DNA of 64,000 bases from JACDAN01 sp963834825 (GTDB taxonomy: Bacteria; Actinomycetota; Thermoleophilia; Gaiellales; Gaiellaceae). The notes beneath the pieces are model-generated. The model searched no databases. It had not been told where the DNA came from and worked only from the letters and a program-made list of their open reading frames with translations. Each line of letters starts with the position of its first letter. The first letter of the stretch is position 1. Positions 35,562 to 44,214 of this stretch are shown here, piece by piece. Location of the stretch: assembly GCA_963834825.1 (NCBI GenBank), contig CAWICZ010000008.1:124001-188000 (forward strand), written 5' to 3'. Position numbers and translations under genes: made by a program.

Positions 35562-36942
35562 ATGTGCGGCGTGTTCGGCATCCGCGCGACGGATCGCGAT
35601 GTCGCACGCGTCGCGTACTTCGGGCTCTTCGCGCTTCAGCACCGCGGCCAGGAATCTGCGGGGATCGCGGTCTCCGACCAGGGCCGCCTGACCGTCCTCA
35701 GGGACATGGGCCTCGTCGCGCAGGTCTTCTCGGAGCAGACGCTGCGCGGGCTCCAGGGCGATGTCGCGATCGGGCACACGCGCTACTCGACGACAGGGTC
35801 GACGCACTGGGCGAACGCACAGCCGCTCGTCCACCACGGCCGCACGCGAGTCGTCGCGCTCGGGCACAACGGCAACCTGACGAATGCCGAGGAGCTGCGC
35901 GCGGAGCTCGCCGAGGACGGTGTCCGACCGGCGTCGACCTCCGACTCCGAGTTGATCGGCGCGCTGATCGCCAACGATCCCGCTCCGCTCGCGGACGCGG
36001 TCGGCAACACGCTCAGCCGGCTCGAAGGCGCCTCGACGGTCGTCGCCCTCGCCGAGGGCAGGCTGCTCGGCTTCCGCGACCCGCTCGGCTTCCGACCGCT
36101 GGTCGTCGGGCGGCTCGGCGACGACTGGGTGCTGGCCTCCGAGACCTGCGCGCTCGACCTCGTCGGCGCCAAGTTCGAACGTGACGTGCGTCCGGGCGAG
36201 CTCGTCGTGATCGACGGCGGGCTCGAGTCGCATCAGGTCGTCGAGCCGGCCCGCCGCGCTCTTTGTCTGTTCGAGTTCATCTACCTCGCCCGACCGGACT
36301 CGCGGCTGGACACGGAGGAGGTGCATGCCGCGCGTGTCCGCATGGGCGAGGCCCTGGCGCGCGAGGCTCCGGTCGTCGCCGACCTCGTGATGCCCGTTCC
36401 CGATTCCGGGACGCCGGCGGCAATCGGCTTCGCGCGGGCCTCGGGGATCAGCGTACCACGAGGGCCTGATCAAGAACCGGTACGTCGGCCGAACGTTCAT
36501 CCAGCCCGACCAGGGCCTTCGCGAGCAAGGCGTCAGGTTGAAGTACAACCCGCTCGCCGAGGTCTCCGGGAAGCGCGTCGTCGTCGTCGACGACTCGATT
36601 GTCCGCGGGACGACGATGCGCCAGCTCGTGGCCATGCTCCGAGAAGCGGGCGCGACCGAGGTGCACGTCCGAGTCTCCTCGCCCCCGGTTATCTCGCCGT
36701 GCTTCTACGGGATCGACTTCGGCGACGACACGCAGCTCGTCGCGGCCCGGCAGTCGGTTGACGAGACTCAGCGCCAGATCGGCGCGACATCGCTCGCGCA
36801 CCTCTCGCTCGACGGCGCCCAGCAGGCGACCGGACGACCGGGCTCCGAGTTCTGCCGCGCCTGCTTCACGAAGGAGTATCCGACCCGCATTCCGGCGGGC
36901 CGGACACTCGCCAAGCTTCGGTTCGAACCTGCTGCCGTCTAG
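35562..36942 (+). CDS. purF: Amidophosphoribosyltransferase PurF (frameshifted)
   Basis: First committed enzyme of purine synthesis. It starts with MCGVFGI, so Cys2 is the N-terminal nucleophile after Met removal; the glutaminase domain shows HRGQESAG, GHTRYSTTG and GHNGNLTNAEEL, and the phosphoribosyltransferase domain shows the PRPP loop VVVVDDSIVRGTT. Cys residues in RALCLFEF, ISPCFYG and FCRACF match the 4Fe-4S ligands of Bacillus-type PurF. One extra base near 36453 (ATCAGCGTACCAC) breaks the frame between ASGI and YHEGLIKNRYVGRTF; removal gives ~459 residues. ATG follows the purL stop directly. Confidence 0.92.
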
Positions 36943-36945
36943 CGG

Positions 36946-37218
36946 CTACTGCTCCAGCACGCGGCTGGCCTTCGCAATGCCGCGCGAAAGGAGATAGGCG
37001 ACCGTCGTGAACATGAAGAACTGGAACCACGACGCGGCGTCCAGCACGTCGGACGCCCACGCCACGATCCAGGCGACGATCAGCGCGACCAGGTAGAGCG
37101 CGAACTCCGCGTTGCCGGGGATCGGCAGGCGGGCGACGTCGACCGTGACCCCGCCGCCCCCGTAGCTGCGGGTGCTCGTGGTCTCCGTCGGCTGATCAGG
37201 CGTTGGGACTGTGGACAT
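36946..37218 (-). CDS. Small two-helix membrane protein
   Basis: 90 residues, ATG 37218 after AAAGGAGCGAG. A Thr/Pro-rich head, then two TM helices (FALYLVALIVAWIVAWAS; FQFFMFTTVAYLLSRGIA). No family recognised. Last gene of a CtaG-VOC-membrane protein set on the minus strand, with stop three bases from that of purF. Confidence 0.75.
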   Translation of the reverse strand: MSTVPTPDQPTETTSTRSYGGGGVTVDVARLPIPGNAEFALYLVALIVAWIVAWASDVLDAASWFQFFMFTTVAYLLSRGIAKASRVLEQ

Positions 37219-37231
37219 CTCGCTCCTTTCG

Positions 37232-37651
37232 TCAGGCTGCTTGCCCGGGAATGTGGAGGATCTCGAGCTTCAATCCGTCCGGGTCGTAGAAGAACACGGC
37301 GTAGTACCCCGGCTGGTAGGTGTATTCCTCCGGCCCGCTCTCGATTTCGGCGCCCTGCCCTTCGAGCCAGGCGGCGCGTTCGTCGACCATGCCCCGCGAG
37401 TAGGCCTCGAACGCGACGTGGTGGAGGCCGAGCCGGTAGCGATCGAACTCGCCCGCCGTCTCGGACTGAGTCTCGCGCAGACCGATCGAGCTCCCGGGGC
37501 CCCAGAGGTACCAGATCGTCTCGCCACGCTCACCTTCGACCTCCGAGAGACCGTGCCAGCCCAGCGGGCCGAGCAGATCGCGGTAGAACGGCAGGCTGCG
37601 CTCGATCGACGAGACGACGAGGTCGACATGATGGACGCCGCTCGAGCGCAT
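37232..37651 (-). CDS. VOC (glyoxalase/bleomycin resistance) family protein
   Basis: 139 residues. Typical two-module VOC fold: GVHHVDLVVSSIERSLPFYR, then RLGLHHVAFEAYSRGMVDE and YYAVFFYDPDGLKLEILHIP. His7/8, the second-module His and the final Glu are placed to bind a metal. Similar proteins act as lyases, isomerases or dioxygenases; none can be chosen here. Thirteen bases upstream of the small membrane protein gene. Confidence 0.87.
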   Translation of the reverse strand: MRSSGVHHVDLVVSSIERSLPFYRDLLGPLGWHGLSEVEGERGETIWYLWGPGSSIGLRETQSETAGEFDRYRLGLHHVAFEAYSRGMVDERAAWLEGQGAEIESGPEEYTYQPGYYAVFFYDPDGLKLEILHIPGQAA

Positions 37652-37669
37652 GTGGCGTGACGAACGAGT

Positions 37670-38491
37670 TCAGCCTGCCCTCTCGAGCTCCTTCCCACGG
37701 CCATAGCGAACGGCGCGGCGAACCGTGCGGGGGTCAACGCCCTCCTCGATCAGCCGCTGGCGCAGCTCGCCCTCGTCGGCGAGCTTCAAAAACAGCCACG
37801 CCAACGCGCCGATCGTCACCAGTGAGCCCTCGATCATCATGATCGTCCCCGCGTGGCCCTGGTCTTCGAGCGGGCCGATCCCCCATTTCGGCGTGCCGTC
37901 GTCGTACGCCGGGTAGATGACCGTCCCCGACCAGATGAAGATGTTGCCGAGCACCGTCTCGATCAGCCTGACCGCGAGCACGTAGCCGAACTTCGCGGCG
38001 GTACCGAACCACTCCGGGCCCGGCAAGACCTCGATGACCGCGGCCCACATCAGCACGCCGGTCGTAAAGAAGAGGACGTGCTCGAGCGCGTGGACGGCGT
38101 CGTGGTTGAGCGCCGCCTCGTACAGCCGCGGAAGGTGCCAGACGTAGAGGTTGATCGTCCAGAGGGGCAGTGCGACGAGTGGATGCGCGAGGATCTTGAG
38201 GCCCGACGTCGGCCCGAAGGCGAGGAGTGGCCGGAGCAGCGGGCCGGTCAGGCCGATCGCGAAGGCCAGCGCCGCGAGGTCGCCGATGACTACGTGCTGG
38301 AGCATGTGCATGAAGAAGAGCTCGTCCTCCAGGGGCATCAGCGAGCCGGCGGTCAGGAGGACGAGGGAGAGCGCGAACGACGCGATCCGCCACCAGGCGA
38401 CCGGCGTCCCGCGACGCGCCAGCGTCCGGGCGCGGACTGCGTACATCACGCCGAGCACGGCGACCGGCAAGAGCTGGAAGAGGCTCGTCAC
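37670..38491 (-). CDS. caa3-type CtaG-like cytochrome c oxidase assembly protein
   Basis: 273 residues, GTG start 38491, with about seven TM helices. The His-rich family signatures are visible: FFMHMLQHVVIGDLAALAF, WHLPRLYEAALNHDAVHALE and HVLFFTTGVLMWAAVI. Bacillus-type CtaG is needed for caa3 oxidase assembly; no oxidase genes are nearby, so the role is by family only. The start is 38 bases from purM on the other strand. Confidence 0.88.
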   Translation of the reverse strand: MTSLFQLLPVAVLGVMYAVRARTLARRGTPVAWWRIASFALSLVLLTAGSLMPLEDELFFMHMLQHVVIGDLAALAFAIGLTGPLLRPLLAFGPTSGLKILAHPLVALPLWTINLYVWHLPRLYEAALNHDAVHALEHVLFFTTGVLMWAAVIEVLPGPEWFGTAAKFGYVLAVRLIETVLGNIFIWSGTVIYPAYDDGTPKWGIGPLEDQGHAGTIMMIEGSLVTIGALAWLFLKLADEGELRQRLIEEGVDPRTVRRAVRYGRGKELERAG

Positions 38492-38517
38492 TCGTCCCCT
38501 TTAGAGTCCGACACGAA

Positions 38518-39411
38518 TTGGAGGGTAGGACGTACGAGTCCGCCGGGGTCTCGCTGGCGATCGCAGAGTCGGTCGTCGAGCGGCTTCGCGGTGCCGTCGA
38601 GTCCACAGGCGCGAGCAACTTCGGCGCCTTCGCCGGCCTCTACCCCCTGGACGACAGCCGGCTGCTCGCCGCTTCGACCGACTCGGTCGGGACGAAGCTC
38701 ATCCTCGCGCGCGAACGTGGACGACTCCGCGACTGCGGCGCCGACCTCGCGGCGCACTGCATCAACGACGTGATCACGACCGGCGCCCGGCCGCTCTTCC
38801 TCCTCGACTACGTCGCCGCCGCCTCGATCGACCTCGAGCAGGTCGCAGAGCTCGTCGACGGCGCCGCGGAGGTCTGTCGCACCGCCGGGGCTGTGCTCGT
38901 CGGGGGCGAGACAGCCGAGCTTCCGGGGATCTACCGCGAGGGCGAGCTCGACTTCGCCGGAACGTGCGTGGGGATCGTCGAGCCCGGGCTGCTCATCGAC
39001 GGCTCGCTCATCCGAGAGGGCGACCTCGTCGTCGGCTTTCCCTCGGCCGGTGTCCACGCCAACGGGTTCACGCTCGTTCGGCGCGTCCTCGAACAGGAGA
39101 ACTACGACGGCGAAGATCTCCTCGCCCCTACTCGTCTCTACCTCGACGAGGTGCGCCGCGTGCCGGCTGCCCACGGCTTGGCACACGTCACGGGTGGAGG
39201 GATCGCCGGCAACCTCGAACGGATCCTCCCGGAGGGCCTCCGCGGGGAGATCGACTGGGACGCCTGGGAGCGTCCACCGGTCTTCGGTTGGCTGGGGCGG
39301 CACGTCGACGAGGAGGAGCTGCGGCGCGTCTTCAACCTCGGGATCGGGTACTGCGCGGTCGTCCCGGAGGCGGAAGCCGGCCTGGTGATCGGCCGCATCG
39401 TGCGCGCGTGA
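38518..39411 (+). CDS. purM: Phosphoribosylformylglycinamidine cyclo-ligase PurM
   Basis: AIR synthase, fifth step of purine synthesis. STDSVGTKLILARERGRL, HCINDVITTGARPLFLLDY, GGETAELPGIY and GFPSAGVHANGFTLVR are the ATP- and FGAM-binding signatures. Start is ambiguous: TTG 38518 lies partly in the ribosome site GGAGGG (38520-38525); homology begins at T-Y-E-S-A-G-V, so ACG 38530, five bases after GGAGG, may be the true start. Its end overlaps purN (GTGA). About 295 residues, slightly short of the usual ~340. Confidence 0.92.
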   Translation: MEGRTYESAGVSLAIAESVVERLRGAVESTGASNFGAFAGLYPLDDSRLLAASTDSVGTKLILARERGRLRDCGADLAAHCINDVITTGARPLFLLDYVAAASIDLEQVAELVDGAAEVCRTAGAVLVGGETAELPGIYREGELDFAGTCVGIVEPGLLIDGSLIREGDLVVGFPSAGVHANGFTLVRRVLEQENYDGEDLLAPTRLYLDEVRRVPAAHGLAHVTGGGIAGNLERILPEGLRGEIDWDAWERPPVFGWLGRHVDEEELRRVFNLGIGYCAVVPEAEAGLVIGRIVRA

Positions 39412-39947
39412 TCGGCGTACTTGTCTCCGGTGAGGGAACGAATCTCCAGGCGCTGATCGACGCCGGGCTCCCGATCGTCTGCGTGGCGTCCAGCAAGCCG
39501 GCCGTGCGGGCACTCGAGCGCGCGCAGGCAGCCGGAATCGACACGGGAGTCTTCGCCGCGGACGATTACGAGACGCGCGAAGCCCGGGACGAGGCGCTGG
39601 CCCTGTGGCTCGACGAGCACGGCGTCGACCTCGTCGTCTGCGCCGGTTTCATGCAGCTCCTGCGGAAGCCGTTCTTCGACCACTACGGCGGGCGGATCGT
39701 GAACACCCACTCGGCGCCCCTTCCGGACTTCCCCGGTGCGCACCCGATCGAAGACGTCCTCGCCGCCGGTGCCGCCGAGTCCGCGGCGACCGTGCACTAC
39801 GTCGACGAGGGCATCGATACCGGGGCGGTCATCGTCGCCGAGCGGGTGCCGGTGCTCGAGGGTGACACGGTCGAGACGCTGCGGGCGCGCGTTCAGGCCG
39901 TGGAGCACCGCCTGCTGCCCGCGGTCGTCAAGGAGCTCATCAGCTGA
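39408..39947 (+). CDS. purN: Phosphoribosylglycinamide formyltransferase PurN
   Basis: 179 residues, GTG start in a GTGA overlap with purM. IGVLVSGEGTNLQALIDAG is the GAR-binding N-terminus; VNTHSAPLPDFPGAHPIED holds the catalytic Asn and His (usual text NIHPSLLP, here with Thr and Ala-Pro changes), and YVDEGIDTGAVI the catalytic Asp. Uses 10-formyl-THF to formylate GAR. Ends in a CTGA overlap with purH. Confidence 0.93.
   Translation: MIGVLVSGEGTNLQALIDAGLPIVCVASSKPAVRALERAQAAGIDTGVFAADDYETREARDEALALWLDEHGVDLVVCAGFMQLLRKPFFDHYGGRIVNTHSAPLPDFPGAHPIEDVLAAGAAESAATVHYVDEGIDTGAVIVAERVPVLEGDTVETLRARVQAVEHRLLPAVVKELIS
39930..39935 (+). promoter_or_regulatory. Shine-Dalgarno AAGGAG that decides the purH start
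   Basis: AAGGAG lies eight bases before CTG 39944, inside the end of purN. It supports CTG as the purH start, since no ATG, GTG or TTG is in frame until 40115. Confidence 0.65.
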
Positions 39948-41482
39948 TTCGCCGCGCGCTGCTCTCGGTCTGGGAGAAGGACGGGCTGGCGGAGTTCGCG
40001 CGCGGGCTCCAGGGGCTCGGCGTCGAGCTGATCGCAAGCGGCGGAACGGCCGCCTACCTGGCCGAGCACGGCGTCCAGGCGACGCGCGTCGAACAACTGA
40101 CCGACATCCCGGAGATGCTCGGTGGACGGGTGAAGACGCTCCACCCGCGCATCCACGCCGCGATCCTCGCGCGCCGCGACCATCCGGACGACCTGGCCGC
40201 ACTCGACGAGCAAGGAATCGAGCCGTTCGACCTCGTCTGCGTCGGTCTCTACCCGTTCTCGCAGCTCGTCGGGCGCTACGGCGTGACCGAGGAGGAGGCG
40301 GTGGAGATGATCGACATCGGCGGGCCGTCGATGCTGCGCGGCGCCGCCAAGAATTTCGCCCATGTCGTGCCGGTCTGCCGGCCGGAGCGCTACTCCCAGA
40401 TCCTCGCCGAACTGCGTGAACAGGGAGCGATCTCGTCGGACACACGGCGAGAGCTGGCCACCGAGGCGTTTGCGACGACCGCCGCGTACGAGGCGGCGAT
40501 CGCGACCTGGTTTCTCGGCCGCGAGGCTTTCCCGGAGCGATTCATGCCGAGCCTTCGGAAGGTCGCGGATCTCGCCTACGGCGAAAACCCACATCAGCGG
40601 GCGGCGTACTACGCCGAGGAGGGCGCCCGGCGGCACCTCTTGTCACGCGTCGAGCAGGTGCACGGCCGGCAGCTCTCGTACAACAACCTCAACGATCTCT
40701 CGGCGGCCCGCCGCCTGCTCGGCGAGTTCCAGGTTCCGGCTTGCGTGATCGTCAAGCATGCGAACCCGTCCGGGGTCGGCGTGGCGGCGTCCCCCGAGGA
40801 AGCGTTCGTGAAGGCGCACGATGCGGATCCCGTGTCGGCGTACGGCATGGTGCTCGCGCTCAATCGGCCGGTGAGCGCAGACCTGGGTCGTGAGCTGGCC
40901 GGCAAGTTCATCGACGTCGTGATCGCACCCGGGTACGACGAGGCCGGCCTCGAGGCGATGCGGGCCAAGCCGGCGACGAGGATCCTGGTCGACCGGGAGC
41001 GGCGGCGCAGCGATCTCGGCGAGCGGGAGTACAAGCGCGTGATCGGCGGGCTGCTCGTCCAGGACGGCGACCGGGAGGTCGACGACCGCAGCGGCATGGA
41101 GCTCGTCTGCGGCGAGGCGAGCGAGGAGGTCTGGGGCGACCTGCTCTTCGCCTGGCGCGTGTGCAAGCACGTGAGCTCGAACGCGATCGTGGTCGCCAAG
41201 GGCCTCCAGACGATCGGGATCGGCGGCGGGCAAACGAGCCGCGTGGACTCGGTCCGAATCGCGCTCGAGAAGGCGCGGGAGCACGGTCACGACCTCACCG
41301 GGTCGGTACTGGCCTCGGACGCGCTGATCCCGTTCGCCGACGGCCCCGAGCTGGCGCTCGAGGCCGGCGTGACGGCGCTGATCCAACCCGGCGGAGCGAA
41401 GCGCGACGAGGAGGTCGTCGAGGCCGTTCGCCGGGCAGGCGCCGCGATGGTCTTCACCCACCGCCGACACTTCCGTCACTGA
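39944..41482 (+). CDS. purH: Bifunctional AICAR transformylase / IMP cyclohydrolase PurH
   Basis: 512 residues counted from CTG 39944, the normal family length. The N-terminal MGS-like cyclohydrolase domain starts IRRALLSVWEKDGLAEFA and has GGTAAYLAEHGV, MLGGRVKTLHPRIHAAIL and DLVCVGLYPF; the C-terminal transformylase domain has LRKVADLAYGENPHQRAAYY, VKHANPSGVG (Lys-His catalytic pair) and GGGQTSRVDSVRIALEKA. Starting at the first standard codon (ATG 40115) would delete ~57 conserved residues. It catalyses the last two steps to IMP. Confidence 0.92.
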   Translation: MIRRALLSVWEKDGLAEFARGLQGLGVELIASGGTAAYLAEHGVQATRVEQLTDIPEMLGGRVKTLHPRIHAAILARRDHPDDLAALDEQGIEPFDLVCVGLYPFSQLVGRYGVTEEEAVEMIDIGGPSMLRGAAKNFAHVVPVCRPERYSQILAELREQGAISSDTRRELATEAFATTAAYEAAIATWFLGREAFPERFMPSLRKVADLAYGENPHQRAAYYAEEGARRHLLSRVEQVHGRQLSYNNLNDLSAARRLLGEFQVPACVIVKHANPSGVGVAASPEEAFVKAHDADPVSAYGMVLALNRPVSADLGRELAGKFIDVVIAPGYDEAGLEAMRAKPATRILVDRERRRSDLGEREYKRVIGGLLVQDGDREVDDRSGMELVCGEASEEVWGDLLFAWRVCKHVSSNAIVVAKGLQTIGIGGGQTSRVDSVRIALEKAREHGHDLTGSVLASDALIPFADGPELALEAGVTALIQPGGAKRDEEVVEAVRRAGAAMVFTHRRHFRH

Positions 41483-41682
41483 TGCGCGCGCGTCTCGTGC
41501 CGGGGTCCCTCTATCGGCTCACAATCGGCACAGATTGGCGATGGGGTCTGACCCCACCCACGAGCGCTTACGTCGAGAGTCACATCAAGACGTTCGAGGG
41601 CGGCGTGCACGAACAGGAATCGCTCAGCCTGATCGCACGCTACGACGAGATGCTGCTCGCGTTCCTCATGGGCTCCTCGTAG
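41482..41682 (+). CDS. Doubtful 66-codon ORF after purH
   Basis: ATG overlaps the purH stop (TGATG). The product has no recognised motif and the frame contains the palindrome TGGGGTCTGACCCCA (41542-41556), so this may simply be the non-coding spacer between purH and the convergent DUF1353 gene. No ribosome site. Confidence 0.25.
   Translation: MRARLVPGSLYRLTIGTDWRWGLTPPTSAYVESHIKTFEGGVHEQESLSLIARYDEMLLAFLMGSS
41542..41556. repeat. Palindrome TGGGGTCTGACCCCA
   Basis: Seven-base arms around a central T, in the spacer between the convergent purH and DUF1353 genes. It has the form of REP-like intergenic palindromes or a terminator stem. Single copy in this window. Confidence 0.6.
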
Positions 41683-41686
41683 CCGG

Positions 41687-42751
41687 TCAGAACGCCTTCC
41701 GAGACGGCTCGAATCCCGGCAGCTCGAAGCCGCGTCGACGACCGCGGTCCTTCGAGGGCGAGGCGGCGATCGACGCGCCGAGGTCGACGAACCAGACGAG
41801 GACGATCGAGAGGAAGATCAGTCCGACCGGAATCGCGCTGATCGGTAGACCGACGAGCGCCGTCGGCCAGAGGCGCCAGCGCAACGTGCGGTCGACGGCC
41901 AAGCCCCAGACGTGGCCGAGGAGGACGAGCGCGAGGACGCCGAGGAACATCCAGAACGCCCTGTTCTGATCGAGCTCAAGGCGACCGGACCACGCAATCC
42001 CGAGCAGCACCACAACCGGCGCGGCCATCAGCGCCGTCGGCAGCCACCCGAGGGTCACATTGGCACCCGCCCGCCACGTGCTCCCGATGATCACGAGAAA
42101 GGGCGGGACCAGCGCAAGCGTGAGAGCGACCTGCCTCCAGGTGTTCGGCCAGAGCTCGGGCCACATCCAGAGGAGCGCCGCGATCAGCAGGCCCCAGGTC
42201 GCGAAGACGTGGACCGCGAGACCGGCGGGGCGAAGCCACAGCGGCGAGCGCATCGTCCCGAACACGCTCGCGGCCGCCCACATCAGCCAGTGGCGGAACG
42301 CACCGCCCTTCTGTTCGCCCGGCTCGCGAAGCGCGGAGAGCAGGATGCGATCGGCAGCCGTCCTCGGGATCGGCGGCGCGACGTCTTTGCCGTCGACGAC
42401 GAGTGCGTCATGGAGGAGCGCTGCGCGCGTGTGGTTCCCGTAGCTCGCGACGAGCCACCACATGAACGACGGGACCGAGGCGAGGTCGGTTCGGCCACCC
42501 TCGCTCGGAGGGACGATGACCTCGCCGCCGGGCCGCGACGGACGCTCGATCGCCTCGGCGCCGGCCGGCGCATCCGCCCCGGGCACGACGATGATCGTCC
42601 CTCGGGCGGGATCTTCCTTCGGGACGAGGTAGCAGAAGCTCCGCAGGAGCACGAACCACTTCTGCGCTTCATGTCGCAGTTCAGGGCTCGGCACTTCGTT
42701 GAAGTCGAACTGCGGCTGCCCGTTGACCCAGCGGCAGGTTCCGAACGGCAC
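41687..42751 (-). CDS. DUF1353 domain protein with C-terminal membrane helices
   Basis: 354 residues from GTG 42751 (coding-like sequence continues about a dozen codons further upstream without a standard start). Residues ~88-117 read TDLASVPSFMWWL...NHTRAALLHDAL, the DUF1353 core with conserved Asp and His. After ~170 come five or six TM helices (AVHVFATWGLLIAALLWM, FLGVLALVLLGHVWGLA and others). DUF1353 is mostly known from phage and mobile-element proteins of unknown function; the fusion to a membrane domain is uncommon to my knowledge. Confidence 0.75.
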   Translation of the reverse strand: MPFGTCRWVNGQPQFDFNEVPSPELRHEAQKWFVLLRSFCYLVPKEDPARGTIIVVPGADAPAGAEAIERPSRPGGEVIVPPSEGGRTDLASVPSFMWWLVASYGNHTRAALLHDALVVDGKDVAPPIPRTAADRILLSALREPGEQKGGAFRHWLMWAAASVFGTMRSPLWLRPAGLAVHVFATWGLLIAALLWMWPELWPNTWRQVALTLALVPPFLVIIGSTWRAGANVTLGWLPTALMAAPVVVLLGIAWSGRLELDQNRAFWMFLGVLALVLLGHVWGLAVDRTLRWRLWPTALVGLPISAIPVGLIFLSIVLVWFVDLGASIAASPSKDRGRRRGFELPGFEPSRKAF

Positions 42752-42815
42752 CCCGCGATTGTCTGCTTCGAGCGCGCAGTGTGCAAAGTTCGCCCAGCAC
42801 TAAGCTCTATCCCGC

Positions 42816-44210
42816 ATGCCCCGCGAGTACCCCACGGCGCTCGATCTGGTCGGCGGGACCCCGATCGTCCGGCTCCAGAAGATCGGTCGCGAGGTCGAGC
42901 CCGAGCTCCTCGTCAAGCTGGAGTACCTGAACCCCGGCGGCTCGCTGAAGGACCGCATCGGGCTGCCGCTGATCGAGGCGGCCGAGCGCGACGGGAAGCT
43001 TCGGCCGGGAGGCACGATCGTCGAGCCGACCTCGGGCAACACCGGCGTCGGGCTCGCGATCGCCGCAGCTATCAAGGGGTACCACTGCATCTTCGTCATG
43101 CCCGACAAGATGAGCCAAGAGAAGATCGCGCTTCTCCGCGCGTACGGCGCCGAGGTCGTGATCTGTCCGACGGCGGTCGACGCCGACTCGCCCGAGAGCT
43201 ACTACTCGGTCTCCGACCGGCTCGCAGAGGAGATCCCGGGCGCCTTCAAGCCCGACCAGTACTCGAACATGGCCAACCCGGACTCCCACTACGAGGTCAC
43301 GGGCCCCGAGGTCTGGGAGCAGACGGGCGGCGAGATCGACGCTTTCGTCGTCTCGGTCGGGACCGGCGGAACGATCTCCGGCGCCGGCCGCTACCTCAAG
43401 GAGCGGAACCCCGACATCCTGATCGTCGGCGCCGACCCGGAGGGCTCGGTCTTCACCGCCGTCGAGGACAGCGACATCCATCCGTACCTGGTCGAGGGCA
43501 TCGGCAAGGACACCTGGCCGAGGACCATGGCCCGCGAGATCGTCGACGAATGGATCCGCGTCTCGGACCGCGACTCGTTCCTGACCGCCCGCCGACTCGC
43601 CCGTGAGGAGGGACTTCTCGCCGGCGGCTCGGGCGGGACCTCCGTCTGGGCCGCGCTCGAGATCGCCAGGCGCTACGGCCCCGCGGCCCGGATCCTGACG
43701 ATGATCCCCGACAGCGGCCGAAACTATCTCTCGAAGTTCTACGACGACAACTGGATGCTCGACCACGGCTTCCTCGAGCGCCGCGCGGTCACGCCCACCG
43801 TGGAGGAGGTGCTCCTCTCCAAGGGCGCCGAGGAACCGGACATTCCGGCACTCGTCACGATCAGCTCACGCCAGAAGGTCGGCGAGGCGATCGACCTCAT
43901 GCAGCGCTACTCGATCTCGCAGCTGCCGGTGATCCGCGACGGCGAGGTCGAGTCGCTCGCGGACGTGATCGGGTCGCTCCAGGACCGCGATCTCCTCGAC
44001 CGGGTTTTCAAGAACCCGGATGCGCTGCACGAGGACGTCATCGCCGCGATGCAGCCGCCGCTGGCCGCGATCGACGTCGCCGATCCGCTCGACGAGGTGT
44101 TCTCGACGCTGACCGGCCGGACGAACGCCGTCGTCGTGGCGCAGGGCGGCAGGCCGGTCGGCGTACTGACCCGCACCGATCTCCTCGAGTACCTGGCCCA
44201 CAATCGCTAA
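42816..44210 (+). CDS. cbs: Cystathionine beta-synthase (PLP domain plus CBS pair)
   Basis: 464 residues. Fold-type II PLP enzyme: GGSLKDRIG with the Schiff-base Lys45, EPTSGNTGVGLAIAA, and the phosphate-binding SVGTGGTISGAGRYL. The C-terminal third is a tandem CBS (Bateman) module (VGEAIDLMQRYSISQLPVIR and NAVVVAQGGRPVGVLTRTDL), which in CBS enzymes binds adenosyl ligands. Condenses serine (or O-acetylserine) with homocysteine. With the CGS/CGL gene at 45235 it forms a transsulfuration pair, the glycosylase gene lying between. Confidence 0.9.
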   Translation: MPREYPTALDLVGGTPIVRLQKIGREVEPELLVKLEYLNPGGSLKDRIGLPLIEAAERDGKLRPGGTIVEPTSGNTGVGLAIAAAIKGYHCIFVMPDKMSQEKIALLRAYGAEVVICPTAVDADSPESYYSVSDRLAEEIPGAFKPDQYSNMANPDSHYEVTGPEVWEQTGGEIDAFVVSVGTGGTISGAGRYLKERNPDILIVGADPEGSVFTAVEDSDIHPYLVEGIGKDTWPRTMAREIVDEWIRVSDRDSFLTARRLAREEGLLAGGSGGTSVWAALEIARRYGPAARILTMIPDSGRNYLSKFYDDNWMLDHGFLERRAVTPTVEEVLLSKGAEEPDIPALVTISSRQKVGEAIDLMQRYSISQLPVIRDGEVESLADVIGSLQDRDLLDRVFKNPDALHEDVIAAMQPPLAAIDVADPLDEVFSTLTGRTNAVVVAQGGRPVGVLTRTDLLEYLAHNR

Positions 44211-44214
44211 TCGC

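Noticed and set aside
34480..36460. Programmed +1 frameshifting in purL and purF
   Set aside because: No slippery site plus stop/pause context is shared between the sites, and the same kind of single-base insertion occurs in unrelated genes of the window, so sequence error is simpler.
40115..41482. purH starting at ATG 40115
   Set aside because: This would remove about 57 conserved residues of the IMP cyclohydrolase domain; AAGGAG eight bases before CTG 39944 supports the longer form.
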